DNA of 64,000 nucleotides from CAYQUO01 sp964420835 (GCA_964420835.1 CAYQUO010000017.1:8276-72275), one strand, 5' to 3'; counted from the stretch's first letter, positions 18,147 through 28,365 are shown. A program made the numbers and translations. The notes: generated by a model not told the origin, from the letters alone.

Positions 18147-19019
18147 ATGAGCTCTGCCGCAATTCGCAACACTACCCTGCGCTGGACGGTGGAGGAATAC
18201 CTCCGCCTGCCGCCCATCATCGCCCAGGCCCTTTTTTATAACCATCCCGGCAGACGGATGAGCATCCGTCTGGCCCGTTATGGCCCCTACAGCCGTCAGT
18301 ACGCCATCCTTTGTCTTCCCCGCCCGCTGGTGGCCCGGCGCACAGCGGTCTTTTTCGTCCATGGCGGCGGTTGGAGGCGCTGGAATCCCTGGTTCTTCCT
18401 TTTCATCGGCCGCTGGTTCACCCGCCTGGGCTTCCCCGCCATCCTGGGCGGCTACCGCCTGGCGCCGGATTGGCAGCACCCCGACCAGTTGCAGGATGCC
18501 CGCGACGGCCTGCTTGCCGGACTGGCCGCCCTGCGGAAAAGCCGGCTCCCCCTCGGCAAGGTCGTACTCGGCGGCCAATCCGCCGGAGCCCATCTCACCA
18601 GCCTGCTCGCCTGTGGTCACCCGCCCGGTGCGGATGCCTCCTTCGATGTGCCAGGGATCGCCGGCTGGTTCGGCATCAGCGGCCCCCTGGAATTTTCCGT
18701 CTGCACGAACTGGCTGCTTAACGGCATGGTTCGGGGGTATGCCCCCGAACCGGAGCAGTACGCTGCCGCCGACCCCATCCGCCAGCCATGCAATGGCCGG
18801 TCTTTCCCGGCCCTGCTCATCCATGGCAGCCACGATGCCCTGGTGAGCCCGAAAAATTCCATCAACTTTGCCGAACACCTGCGCCGTTCCGCTCCCGCCC
18901 CGGTGGAACTCTGCGTGGAGGAAGGCTGGCACCACGCCGACCTGGTGGCCCTCTTCTGGCGCGACTTGCCCTCCGCCCGCGCCCTCAGCCGCTGGCTGGA
19001 GGTGATGGACTTGAACTGA
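18147..19019 (+). CDS. Alpha/beta hydrolase (esterase/lipase-like)
   Basis: 290 residues. The oxyanion motif HGGGW is near residue 72, the nucleophile elbow GGQSAGAH near residue 142, an aspartate in LLIHGSHDALVSP and a histidine in GWHHADLVALF, giving a plausible catalytic triad. This is the hormone-sensitive-lipase/BD-FAE type of esterase. The substrate is unknown. It converges on plsC with only 8 bp between the stops. Confidence 0.85.
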   Translation: MSSAAIRNTTLRWTVEEYLRLPPIIAQALFYNHPGRRMSIRLARYGPYSRQYAILCLPRPLVARRTAVFFVHGGGWRRWNPWFFLFIGRWFTRLGFPAILGGYRLAPDWQHPDQLQDARDGLLAGLAALRKSRLPLGKVVLGGQSAGAHLTSLLACGHPPGADASFDVPGIAGWFGISGPLEFSVCTNWLLNGMVRGYAPEPEQYAAADPIRQPCNGRSFPALLIHGSHDALVSPKNSINFAEHLRRSAPAPVELCVEEGWHHADLVALFWRDLPSARALSRWLEVMDLN

Positions 19020-19027
19020 CGATCGGA

Positions 19028-19762
19028 TTATTCCCAGGCCAGGTCCGGCATGCCGGGGATCCTGGCTGTGCGCAGCGCCGGCGGCACCGGCACACCTTCC
19101 GGCTCCATGCACAGGGCGCTTTTGCGGGCAAGGAAGATGATCCGCCGCATGATGTCCCTGGAGACGAACTGCACGTAATCGCGGTCTGCCGCGTCCCCCC
19201 CGTAAACCACCGGCCGTCCCACTGTCATCGTATATGGCCCCTGCCAGTACCAGCGCCCGGTCTCCTTCACCCCTTTCACCGTCGAATCGATCGGCACCAC
19301 CCGCTTGTGGTCCAGGTGAACGCCCACCGGGATCACCGGCGCCCCCGTTGCCAGCGCCAGCCTGCCCACCCCGCTGTGCACCTTGTTGAAACCTCCCTCC
19401 GCCGGGCTCACCACCCCCTCGGGGAAGATCATCACCGTTCCGCCGGCCTTCAGCCGGGCAGCCGCCTCATCCAGCGCCTTCTGCCCGTTGCCATACACCA
19501 CCTCGATGTGCCGGGTGAAGCGCAGGGACTGCCCCACCACCGGCACCCGGAACAGCACCTCGGTGATCAGCACGCTCACCCGTTCTCCGGTCAGCAGCGT
19601 TGCCAGGATCGGGTCCGTGGTCGACGGGTGGTTCAGGGCCAGGATCTTTGCGCCCTTCGGCAGCGGCCGCTCGGATCGGATCTCCAGGCGCAGCAGCAGC
19701 CGGGCGTACAGCCACACGATCCCCCGGCCAAGTTGATACCACAATTCACGAATGGGTTGCAT
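19028..19762 (-). CDS. 1-acyl-sn-glycerol-3-phosphate acyltransferase (PlsC type)
   Basis: 244 residues of the PlsC/LPLAT family. The catalytic NHPSTTDP (HxxxxD) is near residue 53 and the second motif IFPEGVVSPAEGG near residue 117. It acylates lysophosphatidate or a related lysolipid at the cytoplasmic membrane. GAGGAAGA lies just before the start. No second phospholipid gene is adjacent. Confidence 0.88.
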   Translation of the reverse strand: MQPIRELWYQLGRGIVWLYARLLLRLEIRSERPLPKGAKILALNHPSTTDPILATLLTGERVSVLITEVLFRVPVVGQSLRFTRHIEVVYGNGQKALDEAAARLKAGGTVMIFPEGVVSPAEGGFNKVHSGVGRLALATGAPVIPVGVHLDHKRVVPIDSTVKGVKETGRWYWQGPYTMTVGRPVVYGGDAADRDYVQFVSRDIMRRIIFLARKSALCMEPEGVPVPPALRTARIPGMPDLAWE

Positions 19763-20329
19763 TCTTCCTCGTAGGAGATATAACCCCCAACCGGGCCTTC
19801 GTTGCTCGCATTATTGGGATTAAAAAATTGGTCTGAACGGGACTGAAACCAAGGTTTGTAATCCGCATGGGTTCTTCGTTCATTTTGCACTTCCCTGTCC
19901 TTTTGGGGGTTGAAAATTGGCAGGCTGGTGGAAAAATTGCTCGCTTGCAGAATGGCGCTGCTACTGTCTCTCGACCCGGTCCTCACTCCAAAAATGGGTG
20001 ATATTGATAATGAAAATTGGTGATTTTGCCAAGTGACGGGATGCTTGGAAGGGTGTAGGATCAAAAGGATGTTCCTTGAACAGCCGGCGCCGAATCGAAC
20101 CGGTATGATGCCGGGCGTTTCAATTCCCCGCCTGCCATGGTACCTTGACAACTGGGCAGCTCCCCTCCGGTCACACAACCTGCCCAGGCCCATCCGCAGG
20201 ACCAGGTTCCCCGTGGCTGCCGTATTCGCCAGGAATCAATTTCATCGGAAAAACGAAAAAACGAAAACGAATACCAGTCCCCCTGGGTTTGGGCAAATTG
20301 TCTCGCCAGTCTCGTGCAAAAGGCTGTTG
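19763..20329. other. Intergenic stretch, no gene identified
   Basis: About 570 bases between the plsC start and the end of the polysaccharide cluster. Open frames here are shadows without family features. A stretch near 20080-20160 resembles a minus-strand tRNA (GGTTCGATTC loop), but its T, anticodon and acceptor stems do not pair. No terminator with a T-run was seen after the polysaccharide cluster. Confidence 0.4.
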
Positions 20330-21481
20330 TCAGGCTGCACCCCGGCCTGCGAGTGTTTGGCCTCCCGCCCCCAGCAGCGCCTCGTAGGCTGCCACCACCT
20401 GCCCCAGGTCAAAGCGGGTCGCCAGCCTTCGGCTCGCCTGGCGGGCTGCCAGCAGCCTCTCCCGGTCGTTCAGCAGCAGCCACAGCGCCGCCGCGTACTC
20501 CTCCGGCTTGCCAGGAGGCACCAAAAAGCCGTTCTCCCCTGCCTGCACCAGTTCCGGGTTGCCCCCGGCCTCGCTCAGCACCAGTGCCAGCCCCAGCGCC
20601 AGCGCCTGCACCCCCGCCACCGGCAGCCCCTCCGAGAGCGACGGCATGAAGTAAATGTCGCTCTGCTTGTACAGCGCCAGCACCTTCTCCGGCTCCACCC
20701 ATCCGGTCAGGCTGAAGCGCTCCTCCAGCCCCAGCGCCTGTATCTCCTGCTCCACCTGCGGGCGCAGCGGCCCATCCCCGATCAGCCTGCAGTGCCAAGG
20801 CAGTTCGGCCACCTGCGCCAGGCTGCGCACGATCTGCAGCGGGTTCTTCTGTGGCATGAAGCGCCCGGCGAACACCACCCCCGGCGGGTCGTTCAATCGC
20901 ATCTCCCCCGGGTCCAGCGCCTGCAGGTCCACCCCGTTGGGGATCACCTCCACCGGCACCGGGTAGTGCTTCAGCGCCAGCCCGCGGGTGAATTCGCTCA
21001 CCGCCGCCACCTTCTTGGCCTTCCGCCAGATGGGAGGTGTGAACGGGAAGATCCAGCGGAACCAGTTGCCGGTCTTTTCCGGTACCCCGCCGGGAACGTC
21101 GCCCAGGTGGGCGGTCAGCACATAGGGAATGCCTGTCAGCAACCCGAGCAGCCAGGCGGCTGCCCCGCCGGGCACCGCAAAGTGGGCATGGATCACATCC
21201 GGCTTCCACCGGTGGGCCACCTGTAGCCCGCGTAACACGGCTGCGGCCACATAGGCTCCCATCGGCACCAGCCCGGCGCGGAACATCTCCCGGCGCAGCG
21301 AGGCCAGCCGTTCCACCACCAGGCCGCCGTCCCCTTCCACAGCCGGCAGGTCGCCGCAGCGGGCGGTCAGCACGTGCAGTTCATGCCCGCGCCTGGCCAG
21401 CCCCTCGCAGATGTCGCGGGCGGCGCGCCCTCCACCCCCGCCCACTGGCGGGTACTCGTGGATCAGCACCAGGATGCGCAT
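20330..21481 (-). CDS. Glycosyltransferase family 4
   Basis: 383 residues with a GT-B fold. The N-terminal donor loop is HEYPPVGGGGGRAARDI, HAHFAVPGG follows, then VIPNGVDLQALDPGE, GRFMPQKNP and the acidic motif SLSEGLPVAGVQALALG (E-x7-E region). It is the last gene of the polysaccharide operon. Its start overlaps the previous stop (TGATG). It probably adds a hexose to a lipid-linked glycan on the cytoplasmic face. Confidence 0.9.
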   Translation of the reverse strand: MRILVLIHEYPPVGGGGGRAARDICEGLARRGHELHVLTARCGDLPAVEGDGGLVVERLASLRREMFRAGLVPMGAYVAAAVLRGLQVAHRWKPDVIHAHFAVPGGAAAWLLGLLTGIPYVLTAHLGDVPGGVPEKTGNWFRWIFPFTPPIWRKAKKVAAVSEFTRGLALKHYPVPVEVIPNGVDLQALDPGEMRLNDPPGVVFAGRFMPQKNPLQIVRSLAQVAELPWHCRLIGDGPLRPQVEQEIQALGLEERFSLTGWVEPEKVLALYKQSDIYFMPSLSEGLPVAGVQALALGLALVLSEAGGNPELVQAGENGFLVPPGKPEEYAAALWLLLNDRERLLAARQASRRLATRFDLGQVVAAYEALLGAGGQTLAGRGAA

Positions 21482-22455
21482 CAGCGCCTCTTCAGAGCCG
21501 GGGCGCCCGCTTTGATGTTTTTGATCTCGCGCACTGCATAGGTCGGCTTGCCCTGTGATTCGTGGTAGGTGCGCATCAGCATCTCGGCGATCAACCCCAT
21601 CAGCAGCGACTGGAATCCCAGGATCCCGATCATGATCGAAACCGCGAACAATGGCGAACTGAAGGGCGAGATCTGGTAAGCCAGCCGCCGCACTGCCAGG
21701 TAGGCCAGTATGAGCACGCTCACACCGATGAAAGCCATGCCCGTCCCGCCAAAAACGTAGATCGGCTTGTTGGCGTAACTGGAAAGGAACTTGACCGTGA
21801 ACAGGTCCAGGATCACTTTTATGATGCGCTCCAGGCCGTACTTGGCCTTGCCGTACTTGCGCGGATGGTGCTGCACCGGCAGTTCGATGATCTTCGCCCC
21901 CACCGACGAGGCATACACCGGGATAAAGCGGTGCATCTCGCCGTAGAGCCGGAAGCCCGTTAACACCTCGCGGCGGTAGGCTTTCAGCGTGCAGCCGTAG
22001 TCGTGCAGGCGAACGCCCGTCACCGTTGAGATCAGCCAGTTGGCCACCCGTGAGGGCAGTGTGCGGGTGATGAAGGCATCCTTCCGCCGGATGCGCCAGC
22101 CGCTCACCACGTCATTGCCCTCGTCCAGTTTCGCCAGCATCAACGGGATATCAGCCGGGTCGTTCTGCATGTCGGCGTCCATCAACACGATGATCTCACC
22201 GATCGAGTGGTCGATTCCGGCGGCGATGGCTGCCGTCTGCCCGTAGTTGCGCCTCAGCCCCACCACCCGCACATGCTGCGGGTCTTTGGTCGCCAGCGCT
22301 TGCAGCACAGCCCAACTCCCATCTCGGCTGCCGTCATCCACCAGCACCACCTCCCATTCCCGTTTCACCTCCTTCATTGCCTCCAGGATGGCCTGGTACA
22401 GGCTGGGCAGGGTCTCTTCTTCGTTGTACACCGGAATGACGATGGACAGGTTCAT
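21481..22455 (-). CDS. Glycosyltransferase family 2, polyprenyl-phosphate type
   Basis: 324 residues. The GT-A domain contains SIVIPVYNEEETLPSLY, VLVDDGSRDGSW and the metal-binding DADMQNDP. Two C-terminal membrane helices (TGMAFIGVSVLILAYLAV and LFAVSIMIGILGFQSLLMG) mark it as a DPM1/ArnC/GtrB-like enzyme that makes polyprenyl-phosphate sugars. It overlaps both neighbours (ATGA with the gene upstream, TGATG downstream). The product may feed the two polytopic GT-C-like proteins encoded next to it. Confidence 0.9.
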   Translation of the reverse strand: MNLSIVIPVYNEEETLPSLYQAILEAMKEVKREWEVVLVDDGSRDGSWAVLQALATKDPQHVRVVGLRRNYGQTAAIAAGIDHSIGEIIVLMDADMQNDPADIPLMLAKLDEGNDVVSGWRIRRKDAFITRTLPSRVANWLISTVTGVRLHDYGCTLKAYRREVLTGFRLYGEMHRFIPVYASSVGAKIIELPVQHHPRKYGKAKYGLERIIKVILDLFTVKFLSSYANKPIYVFGGTGMAFIGVSVLILAYLAVRRLAYQISPFSSPLFAVSIMIGILGFQSLLMGLIAEMLMRTYHESQGKPTYAVREIKNIKAGAPALKRR

Positions 22456-24323
22456 TTGATTCTCCGGAAGATGTGGATGATCGATCTTGGCCGGCAGGGC
22501 ACCGTTTCAGGGGTGGGGGACATCTCGTCAAAGGTGACCCCGTCCGCCGACCCGCCGGGGAAATGGTTGGTCACGTAGCGCTCGGCCAGCAGCAAGTAAT
22601 CGGCTTGCTGCTTCCAGCGCTCGGCCAGTTCTGCGCTCCAATAGCCCTCGCGTTCCAGTCTGTCCGGGTCACCGCTGAAAAGGTACGTGTACCAGTGGTT
22701 CACCTGCGGAGCGAAGACCCGTACCCCGGGAATGTACAGCAGCGGCAGCGGTGAAATGTCATTTTCCCAGTACACCAGGGAGTTGGCAGGAACCTGTTGC
22801 GCCAGGCTCGCCCCCACAGCCTCGTGGGCGGTGATCACGTCGTCCCGGCACAGCGTGGGCAGCCTCCCGCCGGCGAACACTAGCGTCGGTGAAAGCAGGA
22901 TGCCCACCGCCAGAAAAACCTGCAACGACCAAACCGCCGGCGAAATGCGCCGCTTCCTCACCTGCCGAATGAAGAAGGGCAGCAGCAGCAGAAGCGCCCC
23001 GAAAAGTCCTCCGGCTATGGCGGGCAGCAGTTGCTGGATGAAGTCATACGACCAGCCGAACTTGTTCATCAGCACCCGGAAAAGCTCGGTCACCCCACCC
23101 TGCAGTTGCATCCCGCTCACCCGCGGTACGGGGATGTTACCCAGTGTCCTGCCCAACACCTGCCAGGCGCCGTAGCCAATGCCGATGGCTGGCAGCGCCA
23201 CGGCCAGTGCCGACAGGAATTGGCGCAGGAACCCGGCTTTCCTTCGCCAAAGTGGTTGGACTGCGGCCAGGATGAGCAGCCCCAGCGCCGTAAAGAAGGC
23301 CAGGTATCCCGGGTAGCAGTACAGGCAACTGGCCGGTTTTAATGCGCCCCACAGGTGGACGCCCATCAGGAGCAGGAACATCCACGAGAGACATATCGCT
23401 GCCCGCCGGCGGGTTTTATCCCTCCAGTCCTGCCGGGCCGGCCAGAGAATCCAGGAAGCCAGCGGGCCAAGCAGGGCGGGAAAGTTATAGCGCCAGCCTT
23501 CAAAGTAAACGTAGATTGTTGAAAGGATGTTGTATTCGGGTGCCCACCCGGTATTGCCGCTCAGTCTGGTGGGCGAAAGGCCGGTCCAGTCCAGCATGGC
23601 CCGATACAGGCTTCCAGGCAGGTAGGGCAGCCAGATATCCATGATGCGCGGCCAGTAGAGCGCATGGATACCAGCCGCCAGCAATAACGCCACCAGCGTG
23701 GCCGCCAATCCCCTGCGCCAGCCATGTTCCCAGAAGATGTAGACCAGCAGCAGTGGCACGGCAGGTGCCATGTTTTGGCGTACCATCACGCATAACACCA
23801 TCAGCGCTGCACCCACCGCCAGTTGCCAACCCCGGCGGTTCTTCCCCAGGGTGAACGCCAGTGCACCCATCAGGAATGCGGCGGTCAATCCCTGCGAAAT
23901 GGCCTCAGTGTAAAACATGATATTGGCCGGGCCAACTGCCATTATCCAGGCCACACCGGCTGCCCACCAGCGGCCGGCCAGGCGCAGGGTTGCCAGCCAG
24001 GTGGCCCCCAGCACCAGCATGCCAATGAAAAGTGAAAAGTAACGCCCGGTTCGCAACCCCGCTCCGAACAGGGCTTGCGCCGCACCGGGAACCAGGTATG
24101 CCAGCGGCATCTTGCTGGTCAACAGGCCGTATTCCTGGAAGGGGTGGTAGTCGCCCTTGATAAAGAGCAGGCCTTTGACCAGGTACATGCCTTCATCAAG
24201 GGTCACATCCATGTGGTGGGCATAATACACCCCCTGCAATGTAAAGATAAGCAACCCCAGCAGGCTCAGCAACAATGGCAGCCGGTTGAGCCAACGTATT
24301 TTGCTTTGCAGATGCTTGATCAT
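22452..24323 (-). CDS. Polytopic membrane glycosyltransferase, GT39/ArnT-like
   Basis: 623 residues from the ATG at 24323, placed 7 bp after the upstream stop. The first extracytoplasmic loop has HHMDVTLDEGMYLVKGLLF, where the aspartate and acidic neighbours match the catalytic loop of PMT/ArnT-type GT-C enzymes. At least ten hydrophobic segments follow, then a C-terminal soluble region of about 130 residues. It probably transfers a sugar from polyprenyl phosphate on the outer face. The acceptor is unknown. Confidence 0.78.
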   Translation of the reverse strand: MIKHLQSKIRWLNRLPLLLSLLGLLIFTLQGVYYAHHMDVTLDEGMYLVKGLLFIKGDYHPFQEYGLLTSKMPLAYLVPGAAQALFGAGLRTGRYFSLFIGMLVLGATWLATLRLAGRWWAAGVAWIMAVGPANIMFYTEAISQGLTAAFLMGALAFTLGKNRRGWQLAVGAALMVLCVMVRQNMAPAVPLLLVYIFWEHGWRRGLAATLVALLLAAGIHALYWPRIMDIWLPYLPGSLYRAMLDWTGLSPTRLSGNTGWAPEYNILSTIYVYFEGWRYNFPALLGPLASWILWPARQDWRDKTRRRAAICLSWMFLLLMGVHLWGALKPASCLYCYPGYLAFFTALGLLILAAVQPLWRRKAGFLRQFLSALAVALPAIGIGYGAWQVLGRTLGNIPVPRVSGMQLQGGVTELFRVLMNKFGWSYDFIQQLLPAIAGGLFGALLLLLPFFIRQVRKRRISPAVWSLQVFLAVGILLSPTLVFAGGRLPTLCRDDVITAHEAVGASLAQQVPANSLVYWENDISPLPLLYIPGVRVFAPQVNHWYTYLFSGDPDRLEREGYWSAELAERWKQQADYLLLAERYVTNHFPGGSADGVTFDEMSPTPETVPCRPRSIIHIFRRIK

Positions 24324-24330
24324 GTCCTGT

Positions 24331-25851
24331 TCATCCCCTGCGCCGGCGAAAACCCCGCCTGGCATCCCACAACCAGCCGCTGGCCAGGACGAGCGCGCTC
24401 AATCCGACGATCCACGCCACCATCTGCCAGAAAGGCATGCGGCCCCACCACTTGTAGTAGCGGCTGAAATACCAACTGGTAAAAAAGCCCAGGAAGATCA
24501 GTTCCACCAGCAGGCCCCGTACCAGCCAGGCATCGCGCTTTTCCAGGCAATGGCAGACCGCCCAGGCGGCGAAGGCGGCCATGAACGGCAGGAACAACGT
24601 GCGGTATCGCGGGTTGTCCCACTGGTCGCCGCCTCCGCGAGCCGAGGAGAGCAGCAGCCAAAAAAGGATGGCTGCCCCGAACCACAACAGCACAACCTTT
24701 TCGCTCCCCGGCCTGGCCTTGAAGGCGGCAAGGATGCCGTAAAGGAGCAGGGGGGCCAGGGCATACCAGCCCACCGCTCGTAGTATGGCCACCACCTTCC
24801 AGATTGGCAGTGCCGGGGCGGCAATGGCGGCTGGCAGCACGGGTTGTGCCAGGCCATAGAGCACGATGAAGGGCACCCGGAAGGTGCGGCCGATCTCTTC
24901 GATGGCCGTTTGTACACGGCCGCTCTGCCGCTCGGTTAGGATAAAATCCCACATGGCGGAAGACCTCAGCCAGCCCCAGCTTATCCAAAATAACACCAGC
25001 AGCCCAACAGCCAGAACCGGGATACCGGCCAACCGCCAGGCTTTGGAGCGCGGGGCCAGGTTTTCCAGCCAAAACCAGCCCAGCAGCACTCCGGCCACAG
25101 CCAGCGCCACCCGGTTGGAGAAGAAGCTCATCCCCAGCACACTAACCCCGGCTACGATCGTGGCGGGCAGCCGGGATTGCCGCCAGGATAACACTGCCCA
25201 GATCCCCAGGCAGGTGAAAGCGATGAGGAAAGGTTCGCGCATTTGCGAACTGCCGAAGAGGACCCCATCCGGGTAGATCGCCAGCAGCCAACTTGCAAGG
25301 TTGGCAACTTTCACATTCCAGCGCTGTTGCAATGACCGCTGGAGGAACGGCAGCCCGACCGCGGCGGCAAATGCACACAGGATCAAAACCAGGAAGGGGC
25401 GCTGGGCATCCGGCGAGAGCCAGCGGTAAATGACGCCTTCCAGGAGCAGCAAACCGCCATATTGGTCGGTGTCGAACTCCACCCAAAGCACCTGGCCAAG
25501 CGGGCGCGGATCCTTAACCAGGCCCCAGGCTTCCTGATCCCGGCGGTAGGCATCGTAGAAGAGATAACCGGAATTCTGGGTCGGTTCGTCGTACCCGTGT
25601 TTGGGCAACGCCAGGCTCAGGCTTACACCCACGACCAGGCGCAGAAAAAAAGCCGCAGCCATCATCCATGCCAGCGTTCGGCCGGCACCCGCCCAAAGCC
25701 AGGCGGTAAGCAAAAGAAAAATGGAAAGCCCCGAAAGGAGCCATGCGCCGGCAAAGCCGGGCAGGAAGCGCCCGGGTGACAAGGCGCCCAGAATTGCCCC
25801 CAAGGCTCCACCCAACCCAAGTGCGGTCAGGATGCGAACTGAGATCTTCAT
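24331..25851 (-). CDS. Polytopic membrane protein, possible GT-C glycosyltransferase
   Basis: 506 residues with about 12 hydrophobic helices. The loop after the second or third helix contains KHGYDEPTQNSGYLFYDAYRRD, resembling the acidic first loop of GT-C enzymes. No confident family assignment is possible by eye, and a polymerase or ligase role is also conceivable. It sits inside the polysaccharide operon, 7 bp upstream of the GT39-like gene. Confidence 0.65.
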   Translation of the reverse strand: MKISVRILTALGLGGALGAILGALSPGRFLPGFAGAWLLSGLSIFLLLTAWLWAGAGRTLAWMMAAAFFLRLVVGVSLSLALPKHGYDEPTQNSGYLFYDAYRRDQEAWGLVKDPRPLGQVLWVEFDTDQYGGLLLLEGVIYRWLSPDAQRPFLVLILCAFAAAVGLPFLQRSLQQRWNVKVANLASWLLAIYPDGVLFGSSQMREPFLIAFTCLGIWAVLSWRQSRLPATIVAGVSVLGMSFFSNRVALAVAGVLLGWFWLENLAPRSKAWRLAGIPVLAVGLLVLFWISWGWLRSSAMWDFILTERQSGRVQTAIEEIGRTFRVPFIVLYGLAQPVLPAAIAAPALPIWKVVAILRAVGWYALAPLLLYGILAAFKARPGSEKVVLLWFGAAILFWLLLSSARGGGDQWDNPRYRTLFLPFMAAFAAWAVCHCLEKRDAWLVRGLLVELIFLGFFTSWYFSRYYKWWGRMPFWQMVAWIVGLSALVLASGWLWDARRGFRRRRG

Positions 25852-25870
25852 TCAATAAGGATTGTACCAC

Positions 25871-27013
25871 TCAAGGGGCAAGCCCTTCCAGCGCCTGCTT
25901 TGCCCGCAACACCCAGGTGTAGCGTTCGGCATCCTGGCGCGCACAGGCAGAAATCCTGAGGCGACGGACCGGGTCGTCCAGCAGGTCTCTCAAGGCAGCC
26001 GTCCAGGCGTCCGCATCTTCCGGCGGACAGAAGATCGCATTGCCCTCGTGCAGCACTTCGTGAACCACCGGCAGGTCGCTGCTGATGATCGCCCGGCCGG
26101 CGGAAAGATAATCGAACATTTTCATCGGGCTGCAAATGTCTGCTGAATTGCCGCCGCTGCTGCCGGCGATACGCCGCTCGTATGGCATCAGGAGAATGTC
26201 GCATGCCGCCAGGTAGGCTGGCAGGTCCTGGTTTGGCACAAAGCCCGTCAAGGTTACATTTGAGATCCCACCGGCTTGCAGCCGTTCCTGCCAATACGTC
26301 ACATCCTGGGGCCGGCCGCCAATCCAGAGGAAGTGAATTTGTGGGAAACGGTAAGCCAGTTCCTGGAGAAGCCCCATGCCGCGGCCGCTGTAAAAATGGC
26401 CGTTAAACCCAACCGTTGGCAAATCTGGCAGTTCAAGGTCCCGGCGGGCTTTATGTGGGTCCTCACGGTCGGTGTATCGTTCCGGCTCCGTGCCGTTGGG
26501 GGCAACCTGCAGGTCGATCTGCTGCATGTCCTTGCCGTATTGCGTTGCCAGTTTGCCGGCAAGGGCACGGGTGATGACGAGCAGCCGTTTCTTCCCCGGG
26601 GTGCGCAGGAATCGCCGGAAGACGGAAGGAGCGATCCGCCCGGTTGGGCGATCATGCACTTCGAGGATCACCGGAAAACCTCGCCATGCAGCCAGCAGCG
26701 CCGCTTGTGGCAGCCAGGTATACACTACTTGGGAGTCCCACGACCTGGCTGCAGCCAGTGCACGCCAGGCAAGATCGTAATGGCGAAGCGCCCTGCTGCA
26801 TGGCAGCCAAATGATCTTCAAGCCCCCGGCCGCCATCGGATCGCCCAGGCCATATAAGGCAGCCAATTGATCCTGTTGCAAGGCTTCCGTTCCCGGTACC
26901 CACAAGTGGACCTCGTGGCCATTGCGCTTGAGGGCAAAACATGCCTTCACCAGTTGGATGCTGTTGGCCGTGGTTGAGGGGATGCGGGAGGCGGCAATAC
27001 AGGCAACTTTCAT
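25871..27013 (-). CDS. Glycosyltransferase family 4
   Basis: 380 residues, GT-B fold. ASRIPSTTANSIQLVKACFAL is at the N-terminus, VGFNGHFYSGRGMGLL marks the linker and second domain, and SPMKMFDYLSAGRAIISSDLP is the nucleotide-sugar binding motif. The start overlaps the flippase stop (ATGA), so the two are translationally coupled. A role in assembly of the cluster's repeat unit is inferred. Confidence 0.88.
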   Translation of the reverse strand: MKVACIAASRIPSTTANSIQLVKACFALKRNGHEVHLWVPGTEALQQDQLAALYGLGDPMAAGGLKIIWLPCSRALRHYDLAWRALAAARSWDSQVVYTWLPQAALLAAWRGFPVILEVHDRPTGRIAPSVFRRFLRTPGKKRLLVITRALAGKLATQYGKDMQQIDLQVAPNGTEPERYTDREDPHKARRDLELPDLPTVGFNGHFYSGRGMGLLQELAYRFPQIHFLWIGGRPQDVTYWQERLQAGGISNVTLTGFVPNQDLPAYLAACDILLMPYERRIAGSSGGNSADICSPMKMFDYLSAGRAIISSDLPVVHEVLHEGNAIFCPPEDADAWTAALRDLLDDPVRRLRISACARQDAERYTWVLRAKQALEGLAP

Positions 27014-28365
27014 GTGGCTGGATTCTCTCCGGCAGAGGTTTTTTCCCGCTGGTGGAGTTCAAGCAGGCCACGCATGACCACCCAGACCATGGATACGGTG
27101 AAATATCCCGATAATAAGGCTGCCTGGGCTAGGTACCCCAACGGCCGCACCAGCAAAAACATAAGCCCTGTTTTCAAGGCACCGATTACAGCCGTGGCTT
27201 TCAGCGGTTCGTTGGGCAACCCAAGCGAAAGTAACAGGGGCCGGTTCCAAAAGAGGACATTTCCCACCCCATAACCAACCAGCAGGATGAGGATGGCCGG
27301 CAGGGATGGCAGGTATGCGCCCTGTTTCAGCCAGGAGAGCAAGGGTCGGCCAAGAAGCAGGATGCCCGCTGCGCAGGCCAGCGTCCAGGCCAGGGCCAGG
27401 AGGGAGGTCTTTCTGAGCAGTCGGCGGAGTGGTTTCCATTCATTTCGTGCAACCGAACTGCTGATCTGTGGGAAGGTGGTATTGATCAATGGAGTGACCG
27501 GCATGACGATGATGTTCATAATGGCCAGGGAAAACTTGTAATACCCGGCTTCCAGGCTGGAAAGGAAGAAACCAACCCACAACACCTCACTGTCTCGGAT
27601 GACCATGTTGATGGTGCCGCTCAGGTTGGTGCTGATTGCGAATCCAGCCAATTTTCGTCGCTCTTGTACCAGGCTCAAAGGGGCCCTGTGCCAGCCTTCC
27701 CCCAGTGTTTTGCCAGCCCGGCGCAGCGCCAGGAAGAGCATCCCCAGGCCGTTGAGAACCTTGCCGGCTAGGTAGGCTGCCAGAACCAGGTTAAAACCAG
27801 CCTTAAGGAGGAATGCCGCCAGAATGATCCCTGCCGTGAGAACACTCTGTGCCAGGGTTACCAATGCCTGGCCGCGGAAATGATCACCCAGTTGCAGGAG
27901 GGCTGTGCTGGTTTCTGCGACCAGGTTGGCAAGCAGGGCCAGTCCATAGATGATGATGTAATTGGTGGTCTGGGTATCCTTCAAAATATATTTGGCTGCC
28001 AGTGGTGCCATCAGGACAAGCAGTGCGTAGGCAATGACGGACGTTGCCGCTTCAGTAAGGGCGGCCATCTTAACAACCGCAGCCGCTTCCTGTCGGTGGC
28101 CTTTGGCAAGCTCCTGCCCGGCATACTTGATGACCACCTCCCCCATACGGAAGGATAATAACCGGTTCACACTGGAGGCGAAGAGGATGACCATGCCCAG
28201 CAGTCCGTACTCGGATGGCCCAAGCAAAACAGCCGCCAGGATGCCCTGGAGGGAGGTCAGAACCATGCTGACCGTGTTACTGCTTAGCAGGTATCCGGAA
28301 TTTCGCAGGACATGGATGAATAGAGGGTCCTGCTGCCAGGCGGACAAACGCGAGCGCAGGCTCAT
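27010..28365 (-). CDS. Polysaccharide flippase (Wzx/MATE-like, MOP superfamily)
   Basis: 451 residues from the ATG at 28365, which overlaps the epimerase stop (ATGA). The frame stays open to 28494, but that extension lies inside the epimerase gene. About 12-14 hydrophobic helices, with the N-terminal pattern SGYLLSSNTVSMVLTSLQGI and LLGPSEYGLLGMVILFAS typical of polysaccharide biosynthesis proteins. It is expected to flip lipid-linked oligosaccharide across the membrane. Confidence 0.87.
   Translation of the reverse strand: MSLRSRLSAWQQDPLFIHVLRNSGYLLSSNTVSMVLTSLQGILAAVLLGPSEYGLLGMVILFASSVNRLLSFRMGEVVIKYAGQELAKGHRQEAAAVVKMAALTEAATSVIAYALLVLMAPLAAKYILKDTQTTNYIIIYGLALLANLVAETSTALLQLGDHFRGQALVTLAQSVLTAGIILAAFLLKAGFNLVLAAYLAGKVLNGLGMLFLALRRAGKTLGEGWHRAPLSLVQERRKLAGFAISTNLSGTINMVIRDSEVLWVGFFLSSLEAGYYKFSLAIMNIIVMPVTPLINTTFPQISSSVARNEWKPLRRLLRKTSLLALAWTLACAAGILLLGRPLLSWLKQGAYLPSLPAILILLVGYGVGNVLFWNRPLLLSLGLPNEPLKATAVIGALKTGLMFLLVRPLGYLAQAALLSGYFTVSMVWVVMRGLLELHQREKTSAGENPAT

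Noticed and set aside
20080..20160. tRNA-like sequence on the minus strand with a GGTTCGATTC loop and a D-arm-like CAGTTG segment
   Set aside because: The T stem pairs at only two of five positions, the anticodon stem would need an 11-nt loop, and no acceptor stem forms. It is either coincidence or too degenerate to call.
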